Assembly (NCBI GenBank): GCA_902797275.1
Contig: CADBSI010000101.1
Coordinates: 1-14,410 of the forward strand
Origin: an uncultured Erysipelotrichaceae bacterium
Lineage (GTDB): Bacteria > Bacillota_I > Bacilli_A > RF39 > UBA660
Direction: 5' to 3'
DNA: 14,410 bases
Shown: in pieces, positions 1-5,414 of the stretch
Position numbering within the stretch: the stretch's first letter is position 1
How the letters are laid out: each line of letters starts with the position of its first letter
Translations under genes and position numbers: made by a program
Notes under the pieces: generated by a model
What the model saw: the letters and a program-made list of their open reading frames with translations, nothing else
Databases searched by the model: none
What the model was told of the DNA's origin: nothing

Positions 1-114
1 ACTAAGCAAATGCTAATTGATTATTATTTCCAGTTATATTTAACTGATTATTTAACGCATAAGTGCGCCTTGCAATTTAAGTTCTAGTAATCCCGTCGAA
101 ACCATAACAGCCCC
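1..114 (-). ncRNA. ssrA: tmRNA (transfer-messenger RNA), 5' part, truncated by window start
   Basis: tmRNA rescues stalled ribosomes by acting as an alanyl-tRNA and then as a short mRNA that adds a degradation tag. Read on the minus strand, the RNA starts at 114 with GGGGCTGTTATGGTTTCGAC, the family's conserved 5' end (the tRNA-like acceptor/D region). The tag frame lies at 31 down to 5 and stops with TAG at 4-2. It is preceded by TTAAATATAACT, much like the segment before the resume codon of Bacillus tmRNA. With GGA as resume codon and the alanine donated by the tmRNA itself, the tag is AGNNNQLAFA. Its hydrophobic AFA end suits ClpXP-type proteases. The 3' half (later pseudoknots and acceptor arm) lies outside the window. 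The family call is near certain from the 5' end; the exact resume codon is inferred. Confidence 0.93.
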
Positions 115-126
115 AAAACATTTTAA

Positions 127-155
127 ATTATAACATATTAAAAAAAAAATGTAAA
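127..155 (-). promoter_or_regulatory. ssrA promoter
   Basis: On the minus strand a -35 TTTACA (155-150) and a -10 TATAAT (132-127) are separated by exactly 17 nt. The -10 ends 12 nt before the tmRNA 5' end. This fits a short leader removed by RNase P, the usual maturation of tmRNA 5' ends. The element is back to back with the pilin promoter at 162-190. Confidence 0.8.
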
Positions 156-161
156 GATTAC

Positions 162-190
162 TTGACTACTGTTTTTTCTTATGATAAGAT
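162..190 (+). promoter_or_regulatory. Promoter of the prepilin-like gene
   Basis: -35 TTGACT (162-167), a 17-nt spacer and -10 TAAGAT (185-190), with an upstream TG at 182-183 forming an extended -10. The predicted start near 197 gives a leader of about 19 nt carrying AGGAGG. It is one of the strongest-looking promoters in the window. Confidence 0.78.
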
Positions 191-215
191 TATTTTATAA
201 ATGATAGGAGGAAAA

Positions 216-716
216 ATGAAAAGTAAAAAAGGTTTTACATTAGTTGAATTACTTGCTGTTATTGTTGTTCTTGCAATTGTTATGGGTATTGCTGCTGTTG
301 CTATTACTAACGTACTTGATTCAACAAGAAAAAATGCTTATGTTGCTTCAGCTAAGCAATTTATTGCAGGTGCTAAGACATTGGTAAACGCTGATGAAAT
401 GAATATTTTATTAGGTGAATCAGCAGCGTATGCTCCAAAATGTGATCCAAGTAAAACTGGCGATGATGCTGTTAATACAAAAATTGCATTATCTGTTATC
501 AAAACAGAAGGCGGAAGTAATGATAAAAGTTCATGGGGAAATCAAATTGATAAAGCCAATTCCTTTGTACAAGTTTTTGCAGATGGTAATTCAACAACTG
601 GGGAATGTACATATCGCTATAAAATTTATTTAACTGATGGAACTTATAATATTGGTACTGCTACTGCACCTGTTGCTGAAACTGAATTAAAAGGTTCAGC
701 TGTTACTACTGGTTAA
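216..716 (+). CDS. Prepilin-type N-terminal cleavage/methylation protein (type IV pilin or pseudopilin-like)
   Basis: This 166-residue protein opens with a class III signal. Residues 1-6 are MKSKKG, cleavage by a prepilin peptidase would fall before F7, Glu is at +5 of the mature protein (E11), and a hydrophobic helix runs from about 7 to 33. That is diagnostic of type IV pilins, pseudopilins and ComGC-like competence subunits, which assemble at the membrane. The rest is a small polar domain with only two cysteines (C76, C131) that could form a disulfide, as in many pilin C-terminal domains. The ATG at 216 is chosen because AGGAGG (206-211) precedes it by 4 nt; an earlier in-frame ATG at 201 lies upstream of that site. 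No pilus ATPase, platform protein or peptidase gene is nearby, so the subunit is an orphan here. Whether it builds pili, a competence fibre or a secretion pseudopilus cannot be told. Confidence 0.9.
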   Translation: MKSKKGFTLVELLAVIVVLAIVMGIAAVAITNVLDSTRKNAYVASAKQFIAGAKTLVNADEMNILLGESAAYAPKCDPSKTGDDAVNTKIALSVIKTEGGSNDKSSWGNQIDKANSFVQVFADGNSTTGECTYRYKIYLTDGTYNIGTATAPVAETELKGSAVTTG

Positions 717-728
717 AATAATTAAATT

Positions 729-753
729 AAAGTTCAATTTTTTGAACTTTTTT
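729..753 (+). terminator. Rho-independent terminator after the prepilin-like gene
   Basis: A perfect 9-bp stem, AAAGTTCAA (729-737) with TTGAACTTT (742-750), closes a TTTT loop and runs into more T residues. Confidence 0.75.
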
Positions 754-755
754 CT

Positions 756-783
756 TTGTCTTAATTTAAATATTTGTTATAAT
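756..783 (+). promoter_or_regulatory. Promoter of nfo
   Basis: -35 TTGTCT (756-761), 16-nt spacer and -10 TATAAT (778-783), with TG at 775-776 as an extended -10. The expected start near 790 falls inside GGAGG (790-794), leaving a leader of about 15 nt. Confidence 0.7.
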
Positions 784-804
784 TATCTAGGAGGTTTAGT
801 TTAT

Positions 805-1671
805 ATGTTAATAATTGGTTCACATGTTGGGTTTAATAAAGATAAACAATTACTTGGTAGTTTAGAGGAGGCTTTATCATATAATGCTAATACATTTATG
901 TTTTATACAGGAGCACCACAGAATACTAAAAGAGTAGAAATAAATGATGATTTAACTAAAAAAGCAATTTTAAAAATGAAAGAAAATAATATTGATATTA
1001 ATAATATAATAGTTCATGCTCCTTATATTATTAATCTTGCTAATAATAAAGAAGACGATAAATATGATTTTTCTATTAGATTTTTAATTGAAGAAATTAA
1101 AAGATGTGAAAGTTTAAAAATTAAATATTTAGTATTACACCCAGGAAGTCATGTAGGTCTTGGAGTAGATATTGGAATAAAAAATATAATATTTGCTTTA
1201 AATAAAGTTTTAGAAAATAATAATTCAGTTACAATTTTACTTGAAACTATGGCAGGTAAAGGAACAGAGATAGGTAGTAATTTTTTAGAATTAAAGAAAA
1301 TAATTGATGGTATTAATAAAAAAGAATTAATAGGAGTATGTATGGATACTTGTCATATGAATGATAGTGGTCTTGATTTATCTAATTTTAATAACATTTT
1401 AGATTTATTTGATAAGGAAATTGGTTTATCTTATTTAAAATGTATTCATATAAACGATAGTAAAAATATAATTGCTTCTAGAAAAGATAGACATGAAAAT
1501 ATAGGTTATGGAACAATTGGTTTTTCTAATTTAATCAATATTATTTACAATGAAAGAATAATTAATATTCCTCATATTTTAGAAACTCCTTATGTAGGAG
1601 AATATGCTCCTTATAAAGAAGAAATAGAAATGATAAGAAAAAAAGAATTTAAAAATTTTAAAAATGTCTAG
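805..1671 (+). CDS. nfo: Endonuclease IV (AP endonuclease), Nfo family
   Basis: This enzyme cuts DNA 5' of abasic sites and trims blocked 3' ends in base-excision repair, using a TIM barrel with a three-zinc centre. At 288 residues it is close to the family's usual length. Conserved blocks appear in order: GSHV (5-8), VHAPYIINL (70-78), HPGSHVG (112-118), ETMAGKGTEIG (147-157), MDTCH (180-184), HINDS (215-219), KDRHENIG (227-234) and ILETP (258-262). All nine expected metal ligands are seen: H71, H112, E147, D181, H184, H215, D228, H230 and E260. The start at 805 follows GGAGG by 10 nt; longer in-frame starts would translate the promoter. The gene stands alone, with its own promoter and no clear terminator before the 6S RNA promoter. 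The protein should be active. Confidence 0.96.
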   Translation: MLIIGSHVGFNKDKQLLGSLEEALSYNANTFMFYTGAPQNTKRVEINDDLTKKAILKMKENNIDINNIIVHAPYIINLANNKEDDKYDFSIRFLIEEIKRCESLKIKYLVLHPGSHVGLGVDIGIKNIIFALNKVLENNNSVTILLETMAGKGTEIGSNFLELKKIIDGINKKELIGVCMDTCHMNDSGLDLSNFNNILDLFDKEIGLSYLKCIHINDSKNIIASRKDRHENIGYGTIGFSNLINIIYNERIINIPHILETPYVGEYAPYKEEIEMIRKKEFKNFKNV

Positions 1672-1704
1672 TTTTGTCTAAATGAAAAAAAGTTTTAAAA
1701 AAAC

Positions 1705-1733
1705 TTGGTATAAATAAAAAAGTATGTTATAAT
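1705..1733 (+). promoter_or_regulatory. Promoter of 6S RNA
   Basis: -35 TTGGTA (1705-1710), 17-nt spacer and -10 TATAAT (1728-1733), with TG at 1725-1726 (extended -10). The predicted start near 1740 coincides with the 5' side of the 6S closing stem, so the two calls support each other. Confidence 0.78.
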
Positions 1734-1737
1734 TAAG

Positions 1738-1918
1738 ATGTCTAGATAATTTGATACATTGTTAGTATAAATCCTACAAAAAACATTATACGGGAGTCCT
1801 GATCAATAGTTGGTGTTGAATGCTTGGGTGTGAGTTCTCAAGAATCCTAAAAACTAGTATGGATGCCCACCTGATTATAAATCGGGTTTAATTTCCCAAT
1901 GGTCGATTTTCTGGATGT
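1738..1918 (+). ncRNA. ssrS: 6S RNA
   Basis: 6S RNA mimics an open promoter and sequesters housekeeping RNA polymerase in slow growth. The gene-free segment folds into the expected rod. The closing stem pairs 1738-1750 with 1906-1918, with one mismatch and a few G-U pairs. An apical hairpin pairs CTTGGG (1823-1828) with CTCAAG (1837-1842). Just after it comes AATCCTAAAAACT, which resembles the GCCUUAAAACU of E. coli 6S RNA. A side hairpin then pairs ACCTGAT (1869-1875) with ATCGGGT (1881-1887), in the position of the ACCUUGAACC hairpin in E. coli. AGTTGGTG (from 1809) matches the GGUUGGUG before the E. coli apical stem. Length (about 181 nt), own promoter and own terminator all fit. The identification rests on my reading of structure and remembered sequence, not a covariance search. 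The downstream gene encodes an alternative sigma factor. Confidence 0.87.
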
Positions 1919-1932
1919 AAAATATTGTAAAT

Positions 1933-1978
1933 AAGAAATAGTAATTTGACATTTATTGTCGAAACTATTTCTTTTTGT
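1933..1978 (+). terminator. Terminator of 6S RNA
   Basis: AAGAAATAGT (1933-1942) pairs perfectly with ACTATTTCTT (1964-1973). After a two-base bulge the stem continues with TTTGAC (1945-1950) and GTCGAA (1958-1963). A run of T follows. It separates the 6S RNA from the sigma-factor gene. Confidence 0.8.
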
Positions 1979-2011
1979 TTACATATATTATATAGTTTTC
2001 TCGGTGATAAA

Positions 2012-2644
2012 ATGAGAGAGGAACTAAAAGAATTAATAATTGAGAATCAAAACTTAATTTACAGTATAGCTTTACGTTTTAAAGGTGATAAAGACGATTT
2101 ATTTCAAGCAGGTTGCCTTGGATTAATTGATGCTTATTACAAATATGATAAATCTTATAATACTAAGTTTACAACCTATGCTTATCCTTTTATTACAGGA
2201 AGTATTTATAAATATGTTTTAAATGATAAAAGTATAAAAATATCGCCTGAAATGATGAAACTTAAGCAAGCAACTATAAAAGCTGAAGATTATTTAACTC
2301 AAAAATTTAAAAGAAGACCAACTGATATGGAACTTGTCAATTTTTTAGAAATTCCAATAACTAAATTGATTGAAATAAGAAATATGGATACTTTAAGTTT
2401 AGATGATGATACAAATGATAGTAATTTATATGATTTCATTAGTTTAGACAATACAAGTAAAGATGATTTAATTTTATTAAGGGACGCTTTAAATAAATTA
2501 GATTACAAGGAAAAAGAACTTATTTTAAAACGATATTTTTATAATATGACTCAAAGTGAAATAGCTAAAACTTTAGGTATAAATCAAGTAAAAGTAAGCC
2601 GAGAAGAAACAAAAGTTTTAGTAAAATTAAGAAATTATATGTAA
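2012..2644 (+). CDS. RNA polymerase sigma factor, group 3 (SigB/SigF/SigG-like)
   Basis: This 210-residue protein has all the parts of a non-ECF alternative sigma. Region 2 spans about 5-75, with DDLFQAGCLGLIDAYYKYD (28-46) and the FTTYAYPFITGSIYKYV core (53-69). A region-3-like segment lies around 85-125. Region 4 spans 153-208, with the HTH MTQSEIAKTLGINQVKVSREE (179-199), very close to the QTQSEVAERLGISQVQVSRLE of Bacillus SigF. In that family these proteins direct core polymerase to sporulation or stress promoters and are held by anti-sigma factors. No SpoIIAB/RsbW or SpoIIAA-like gene is adjacent. The ATG at 2012 is chosen because GGTGA (2003-2007) precedes it and the longer frame would run back into the 6S terminator. 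A likely -10 TATTAT lies at 1986-1991 without a convincing -35. Its regulon and trigger cannot be deduced. Confidence 0.9.
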   Translation: MREELKELIIENQNLIYSIALRFKGDKDDLFQAGCLGLIDAYYKYDKSYNTKFTTYAYPFITGSIYKYVLNDKSIKISPEMMKLKQATIKAEDYLTQKFKRRPTDMELVNFLEIPITKLIEIRNMDTLSLDDDTNDSNLYDFISLDNTSKDDLILLRDALNKLDYKEKELILKRYFYNMTQSEIAKTLGINQVKVSREETKVLVKLRNYM

Positions 2645-2668
2645 TTTTTAAAAAAAATAAAAAAAATA

Positions 2669-2677
2669 TGTTATAAT
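2669..2677 (+). promoter_or_regulatory. Extended -10 promoter of the dehydrogenase gene
   Basis: TGTTATAAT, an extended -10 with perfect TATAAT at 2672-2677. No good -35 is seen in the A/T-only sequence upstream. The start near 2684 would give a leader of about 17 nt with AGGAGG at 2690-2695. Confidence 0.65.
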
Positions 2678-2700
2678 GTTCATGAAAATAGGAGGTAAAA

Positions 2701-3720
2701 ATGAAGTGTGTAAAATTAAAAAATGCTAAGGATTTACAAATAGCAACTATTAAAAAACCTGTTTCTAAAGATGGTTCAGTTATAATTCGCGTTAAAGCTT
2801 GTGGCATATGTGGATCTGATTTGCATTATTTTGAAGCAGGAGAACCAAAAGAATTAATTCTTGGTCATGAGTTTTCAGGAATAGTAGTAGATCCAGGTGA
2901 TAGAGTAGATTTAAAAATAGGAGATAGAATTACTGGACTTCCAATTTCTCCATGTGGTGTTTGCATGCCATGTAAAACAGGTAATATTCATTATTGCGCT
3001 AATACCTGGACGAATGCAGTAGGATTATCTTTAACTAATTCTGGAGGACTTGCTGAATTTTTAAGTTGTCGAAGTGACATGGTTAAAAAATTACCAGATA
3101 AAGTATCATTTTTAGAAGGAACTATGGTAGAACCATCAGCAGTATCATTACATGCTATTAATCTTGCTAATATTAAAGTAGGGGATAAAGTTTTAATTAT
3201 AGGTGGTGGAATTATTGGTTTAATGGCTGCTGAATTTGCTAAATTAAATGGAGCAAGCTATGTTGCCTTAATGGAAACTAATATGAAACGTGGTAAAAAA
3301 GCCATGAAATATGGAAAAGTAAACGAATTTTTAAATGCCACTAATCCTGATGTAATAGAAAAATCTATAAAGAAAACAAATGGTGGTTTTGATAAGGTAA
3401 TTGAATGTTGTGGTAATAAGTATGCTGTTAGTGAAGCAATTATGACAGTAAAACCAGGAGGAACCATTGTTCTTGTTGGAGTAAGTTTAACAGAAATTTC
3501 TATTCCTGTTGTTGCTAGTGTTATGAAAGAAGTTAATATGCAAGGTGCAATTGCTTATACCGAACAAGAATTTGAAACAGTTATTAAATTAATAGAAAAA
3601 AACATAATTGATGTTTCAAAATATATAGATAGTAAAATTCCCCTTGAAAAAGTTCAAGATGCTTATTTAGAACTTACAAGTGGAATAACTGATAAAATTA
3701 AAATAGTTGTTAAACCTTAA
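2701..3720 (+). CDS. Zinc-dependent medium-chain alcohol/polyol dehydrogenase
   Basis: This 339-residue NAD(P)-dependent oxidoreductase belongs to the medium-chain dehydrogenase superfamily (threonine/sorbitol/galactitol-phosphate dehydrogenase branch). The N-terminal GroES-like catalytic domain has CGICGSD (34-40; C37 as catalytic zinc ligand) and GHE (55-57; H56, E57). Four structural-zinc cysteines are at C85, C88, C91 and C99, and MVEP is at 142-145. The Rossmann domain starts with the glycine-rich GGGIIG (168-173) and continues to about 300. Length is normal and both zinc sites are complete, so an active enzyme is expected. The start follows AGGAGG by 5 nt. It is a single-gene unit whose stop codon lies in the loop of its own terminator hairpin. 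The substrate is not readable from sequence; a sugar alcohol, threonine or short-chain diol are all possible. Confidence 0.93.
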   Translation: MKCVKLKNAKDLQIATIKKPVSKDGSVIIRVKACGICGSDLHYFEAGEPKELILGHEFSGIVVDPGDRVDLKIGDRITGLPISPCGVCMPCKTGNIHYCANTWTNAVGLSLTNSGGLAEFLSCRSDMVKKLPDKVSFLEGTMVEPSAVSLHAINLANIKVGDKVLIIGGGIIGLMAAEFAKLNGASYVALMETNMKRGKKAMKYGKVNEFLNATNPDVIEKSIKKTNGGFDKVIECCGNKYAVSEAIMTVKPGGTIVLVGVSLTEISIPVVASVMKEVNMQGAIAYTEQEFETVIKLIEKNIIDVSKYIDSKIPLEKVQDAYLELTSGITDKIKIVVKP

Positions 3721-3735
3721 TAACAACTATTTTTT
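3701..3735. terminator. Bidirectional terminator between convergent genes
   Basis: A 12-bp perfect stem, AAATAGTTGTTA (3701-3712) with TAACAACTATTT (3721-3732), has an 8-nt loop containing the dehydrogenase stop codon. T-rich sequence follows on both strands (TTTATTTA on plus, TAATTTTATC on minus). It can therefore end both the dehydrogenase and the convergent unknown gene, whose stop codon (3736-3734) lies at its edge. Confidence 0.85.
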
Positions 3736-4639
3736 ATTTACTTTTATTAAAATCATTATCTATTTCTAAATCAGTTGGAATTTTTTCTATAAAATCAGTG
3801 AGTTCCATAACTAATTCATCTTTTTTACAATCAAAAGCACCAGTTATAAAAGATGAAATATCTAAAACTTTATTAACACCTTTTAAATTATTAGCAAGAC
3901 TTAAATTACATATCTTAGGAAAATAATAATTAACTAAACAATTATCATCTTGAAAATTAACTTCAATTTGCGTTGCATGACCACAATCTCTTATCATAAA
4001 AAGAATTTTATCTTTTAAAACAACAATATCAGTATTACCAATTCTTTCACTATTTTTTAAACTATTAAAAATACTTTTACCAATACTTAAGTTATTTCCA
4101 TATAAAGTAATGGGATAATTACCTTTAGTTTTACCTTTACTTAAAATTGGCATACTTTCTAGTATTTTTTCACTATTAATAATATAAAAGTGGATGGCAT
4201 GTAACATTTCATTTATAGAAGTTGCTTTAAAAAATACTTCGTTTAAATGATTATCATTATAACCATGTAATTTTTCTTTTACTAAATAAGCATATTTAGA
4301 ATCAAATTTCATAATATAAGTTTTATAAAAATTAACTAAACTGTTATAATCATAATTAGTATTAAGTAATTTAATTTGTAAATCTTCTATAAATATTCCT
4401 AAATCTTTTAAATTAATATCAAGGTTAAAAGAAGTAATTATTTTTTTAAAAAAACTCTCAGTTGTTTCTAAAACTTTTTCAAGACTTGTTCCATATTCAA
4501 AAACACTATCCTCGTTAGTTAAGTCTTTGATATCTGGGGCAGTTGCATTTAATAATTTTTTAATTTCTAAATCAAGATAGAAAAAGTTTTCTAATTTATA
4601 TAAATTATTATTATTGTTTTTTCTAATAAAATCAAGCAT
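3734..4639 (-). CDS. Unknown 301-residue cytoplasmic protein
   Basis: I do not recognise this family. The protein has no signal peptide and no convincing membrane helix. Residues about 1-150 are rich in Leu, Lys, Asn and Phe with helix-like spacing. They include a segment around residues 50-70 (SLEKVLETTESFFKKI) and an Asn run near the N-terminus (residues 9-13). The C-terminal half has more beta-like stretches, for example around 205-240 with DIVVLKDKILFMIRDCGHATQIEV, then a Cys-containing segment. The start at 4639 is preceded by AGGTGA four bases upstream and by a promoter at 4684-4656, giving a leader of only about 10 nt. It is divergent from the ABC exporter across a shared control region with an imperfect palindrome (4660-4683). 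It converges on the dehydrogenase and shares that gene's terminator. Low-complexity Asn/Ile/Lys use matches the genome, so nothing suggests recent transfer. Confidence 0.85.
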   Translation of the reverse strand: MLDFIRKNNNNNLYKLENFFYLDLEIKKLLNATAPDIKDLTNEDSVFEYGTSLEKVLETTESFFKKIITSFNLDINLKDLGIFIEDLQIKLLNTNYDYNSLVNFYKTYIMKFDSKYAYLVKEKLHGYNDNHLNEVFFKATSINEMLHAIHFYIINSEKILESMPILSKGKTKGNYPITLYGNNLSIGKSIFNSLKNSERIGNTDIVVLKDKILFMIRDCGHATQIEVNFQDDNCLVNYYFPKICNLSLANNLKGVNKVLDISSFITGAFDCKKDELVMELTDFIEKIPTDLEIDNDFNKSK

Positions 4640-4655
4640 ATTATCACCTAATATA

Positions 4656-4684
4656 ATTTTAACAAATTATTTTAAATTTGTCAT
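4656..4684 (-). promoter_or_regulatory. Promoter of the 301-residue protein gene
   Basis: On the minus strand, -35 ATGACA (4684-4679), 17-nt spacer and -10 TAAAAT (4661-4656), with a TG one base upstream (extended -10). The expected start near 4649 is about 10 nt before the ATG. Confidence 0.62.
4660..4683. promoter_or_regulatory. Imperfect palindrome, possible operator
   Basis: TAACAAATT (4660-4668) is repeated inverted as AATTTGTCA (4675-4683) with one mismatch and a 6-nt centre. It covers the spacer and -35 of the minus-strand promoter and lies 24 nt upstream of the -10 of the ABC-exporter promoter. A repressor bound here could control both units. No regulator gene is adjacent, so the role is inferred. 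Confidence 0.4.
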
Positions 4685-4701
4685 TATTTAGTCATTTTAA
4701 T

Positions 4702-4712
4702 TGTTATATAAT
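4702..4712 (+). promoter_or_regulatory. Promoter of the ABC exporter operon (-10 region)
   Basis: TATAAT at 4707-4712, with TG at 4702-4703 that would serve as an extended -10 if TATATA (4705-4710) is used. The -35 at normal spacing is weak (TTATTT, 4684-4689). GGAGG starts only 6 nt after the -10, so the ribosome site would lie at or very near the 5' end of the mRNA. Confidence 0.6.
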
Positions 4713-4727
4713 TATCTTGGAGGCGTT

Positions 4728-5414
4728 ATGGAAATATTAAAAGTAGAAAATTTAACTAAAACCTATGGAAAAGGGTTAAATAAAGTAGTTGCTCTTGATA
4801 ATGTTAGTTTTTCAGTTAAAAAAAGTGAATTTGTTGCCATTGTTGGAGCATCAGGATCTGGAAAATCAACTTTAATGCATTTAATCGGAGGAGTTGACAA
4901 ACCAACTAGTGGTAAAGTTTATATAGATGGAGTCGATATTTATAATATGAGTATGGATTCTCTTTGTATATTTAGAAGAAGACAAGTAGGTTTAATTTAT
5001 CAATTTTATAATTTAATTCCTATTTTAACCGTTAAAGAAAATATTTTATTACCATCTTCTCTTGATAATAAAGAAATTAAAAAAGAAAGATTAGATGAAG
5101 TTATAAATTTACTTGGACTAAAAACAAGAGTTAATCATTTACCAAATGAATTATCAGGTGGAGAACAACAAAGAGCAGCAATTGCAAGAGCTTTAATTAA
5201 TAACCCAGCTTTAGTTCTAGCTGATGAACCAACTGGTAATTTGGATAGTAAAGCATCTTTTGAAATTATGAATATTTTAAAAACAACTAATAAAAAATAT
5301 AAACAAACAATTATCATGATAACTCATAACTTAGAACTTGCTAAAATGGCTGATCGAGTTATTAAAATAAATGATGGTAGAATAATTGAGGATACTAATG
5401 AAAGTTTTGAATGA
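4728..5414 (+). CDS. ABC transporter ATP-binding protein (MacB/LolD/BceA-type)
   Basis: This 228-residue nucleotide-binding subunit powers the membrane protein encoded next to it. Motifs appear in order: Walker A GASGSGKST (40-48), Q-loop YQFYNLIP (91-98; Q92), signature LSGGEQQR (142-149), Walker B LVLADEP (162-168, catalytic E167), D-loop NLD (171-173) and switch H200 in ITHN. The sequence style (SGKVYIDGVDI, LIYQFYNLIPILTVKENILLP, DEPTGNLDS) is that of the MacB/LolD family, which drives conformational work or export from the membrane outer face. The start at 4728 follows GGAGG by 4 nt; the only longer start would read through the promoter. Its last 17 bases overlap the permease gene, implying translational coupling. 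Confidence 0.95.
   Translation: MEILKVENLTKTYGKGLNKVVALDNVSFSVKKSEFVAIVGASGSGKSTLMHLIGGVDKPTSGKVYIDGVDIYNMSMDSLCIFRRRQVGLIYQFYNLIPILTVKENILLPSSLDNKEIKKERLDEVINLLGLKTRVNHLPNELSGGEQQRAAIARALINNPALVLADEPTGNLDSKASFEIMNILKTTNKKYKQTIIMITHNLELAKMADRVIKINDGRIIEDTNESFE

Noticed and set aside
742..804. Upstream extension of the endonuclease IV frame (and similar extensions at 1946, 4701, 12876)
   Set aside because: In each case the extra codons translate promoter, terminator or Shine-Dalgarno bases; the common YNYLGG/YSFLGG-like peptides arise from TATAAT plus GGAGG, not from real proteins.
1690..1706. Weak hairpin AAGTTTT/AAAACTT after nfo
   Set aside because: No T run follows on the plus strand and it overlaps the 6S promoter -35, so I do not call it a terminator.
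2012..2644. TGA-as-Trp genetic code (Mycoplasma/Spiroplasma type)
   Set aside because: TGG is used for Trp (for example in the dehydrogenase and pilin) and several full-length genes end in TGA at sensible points.
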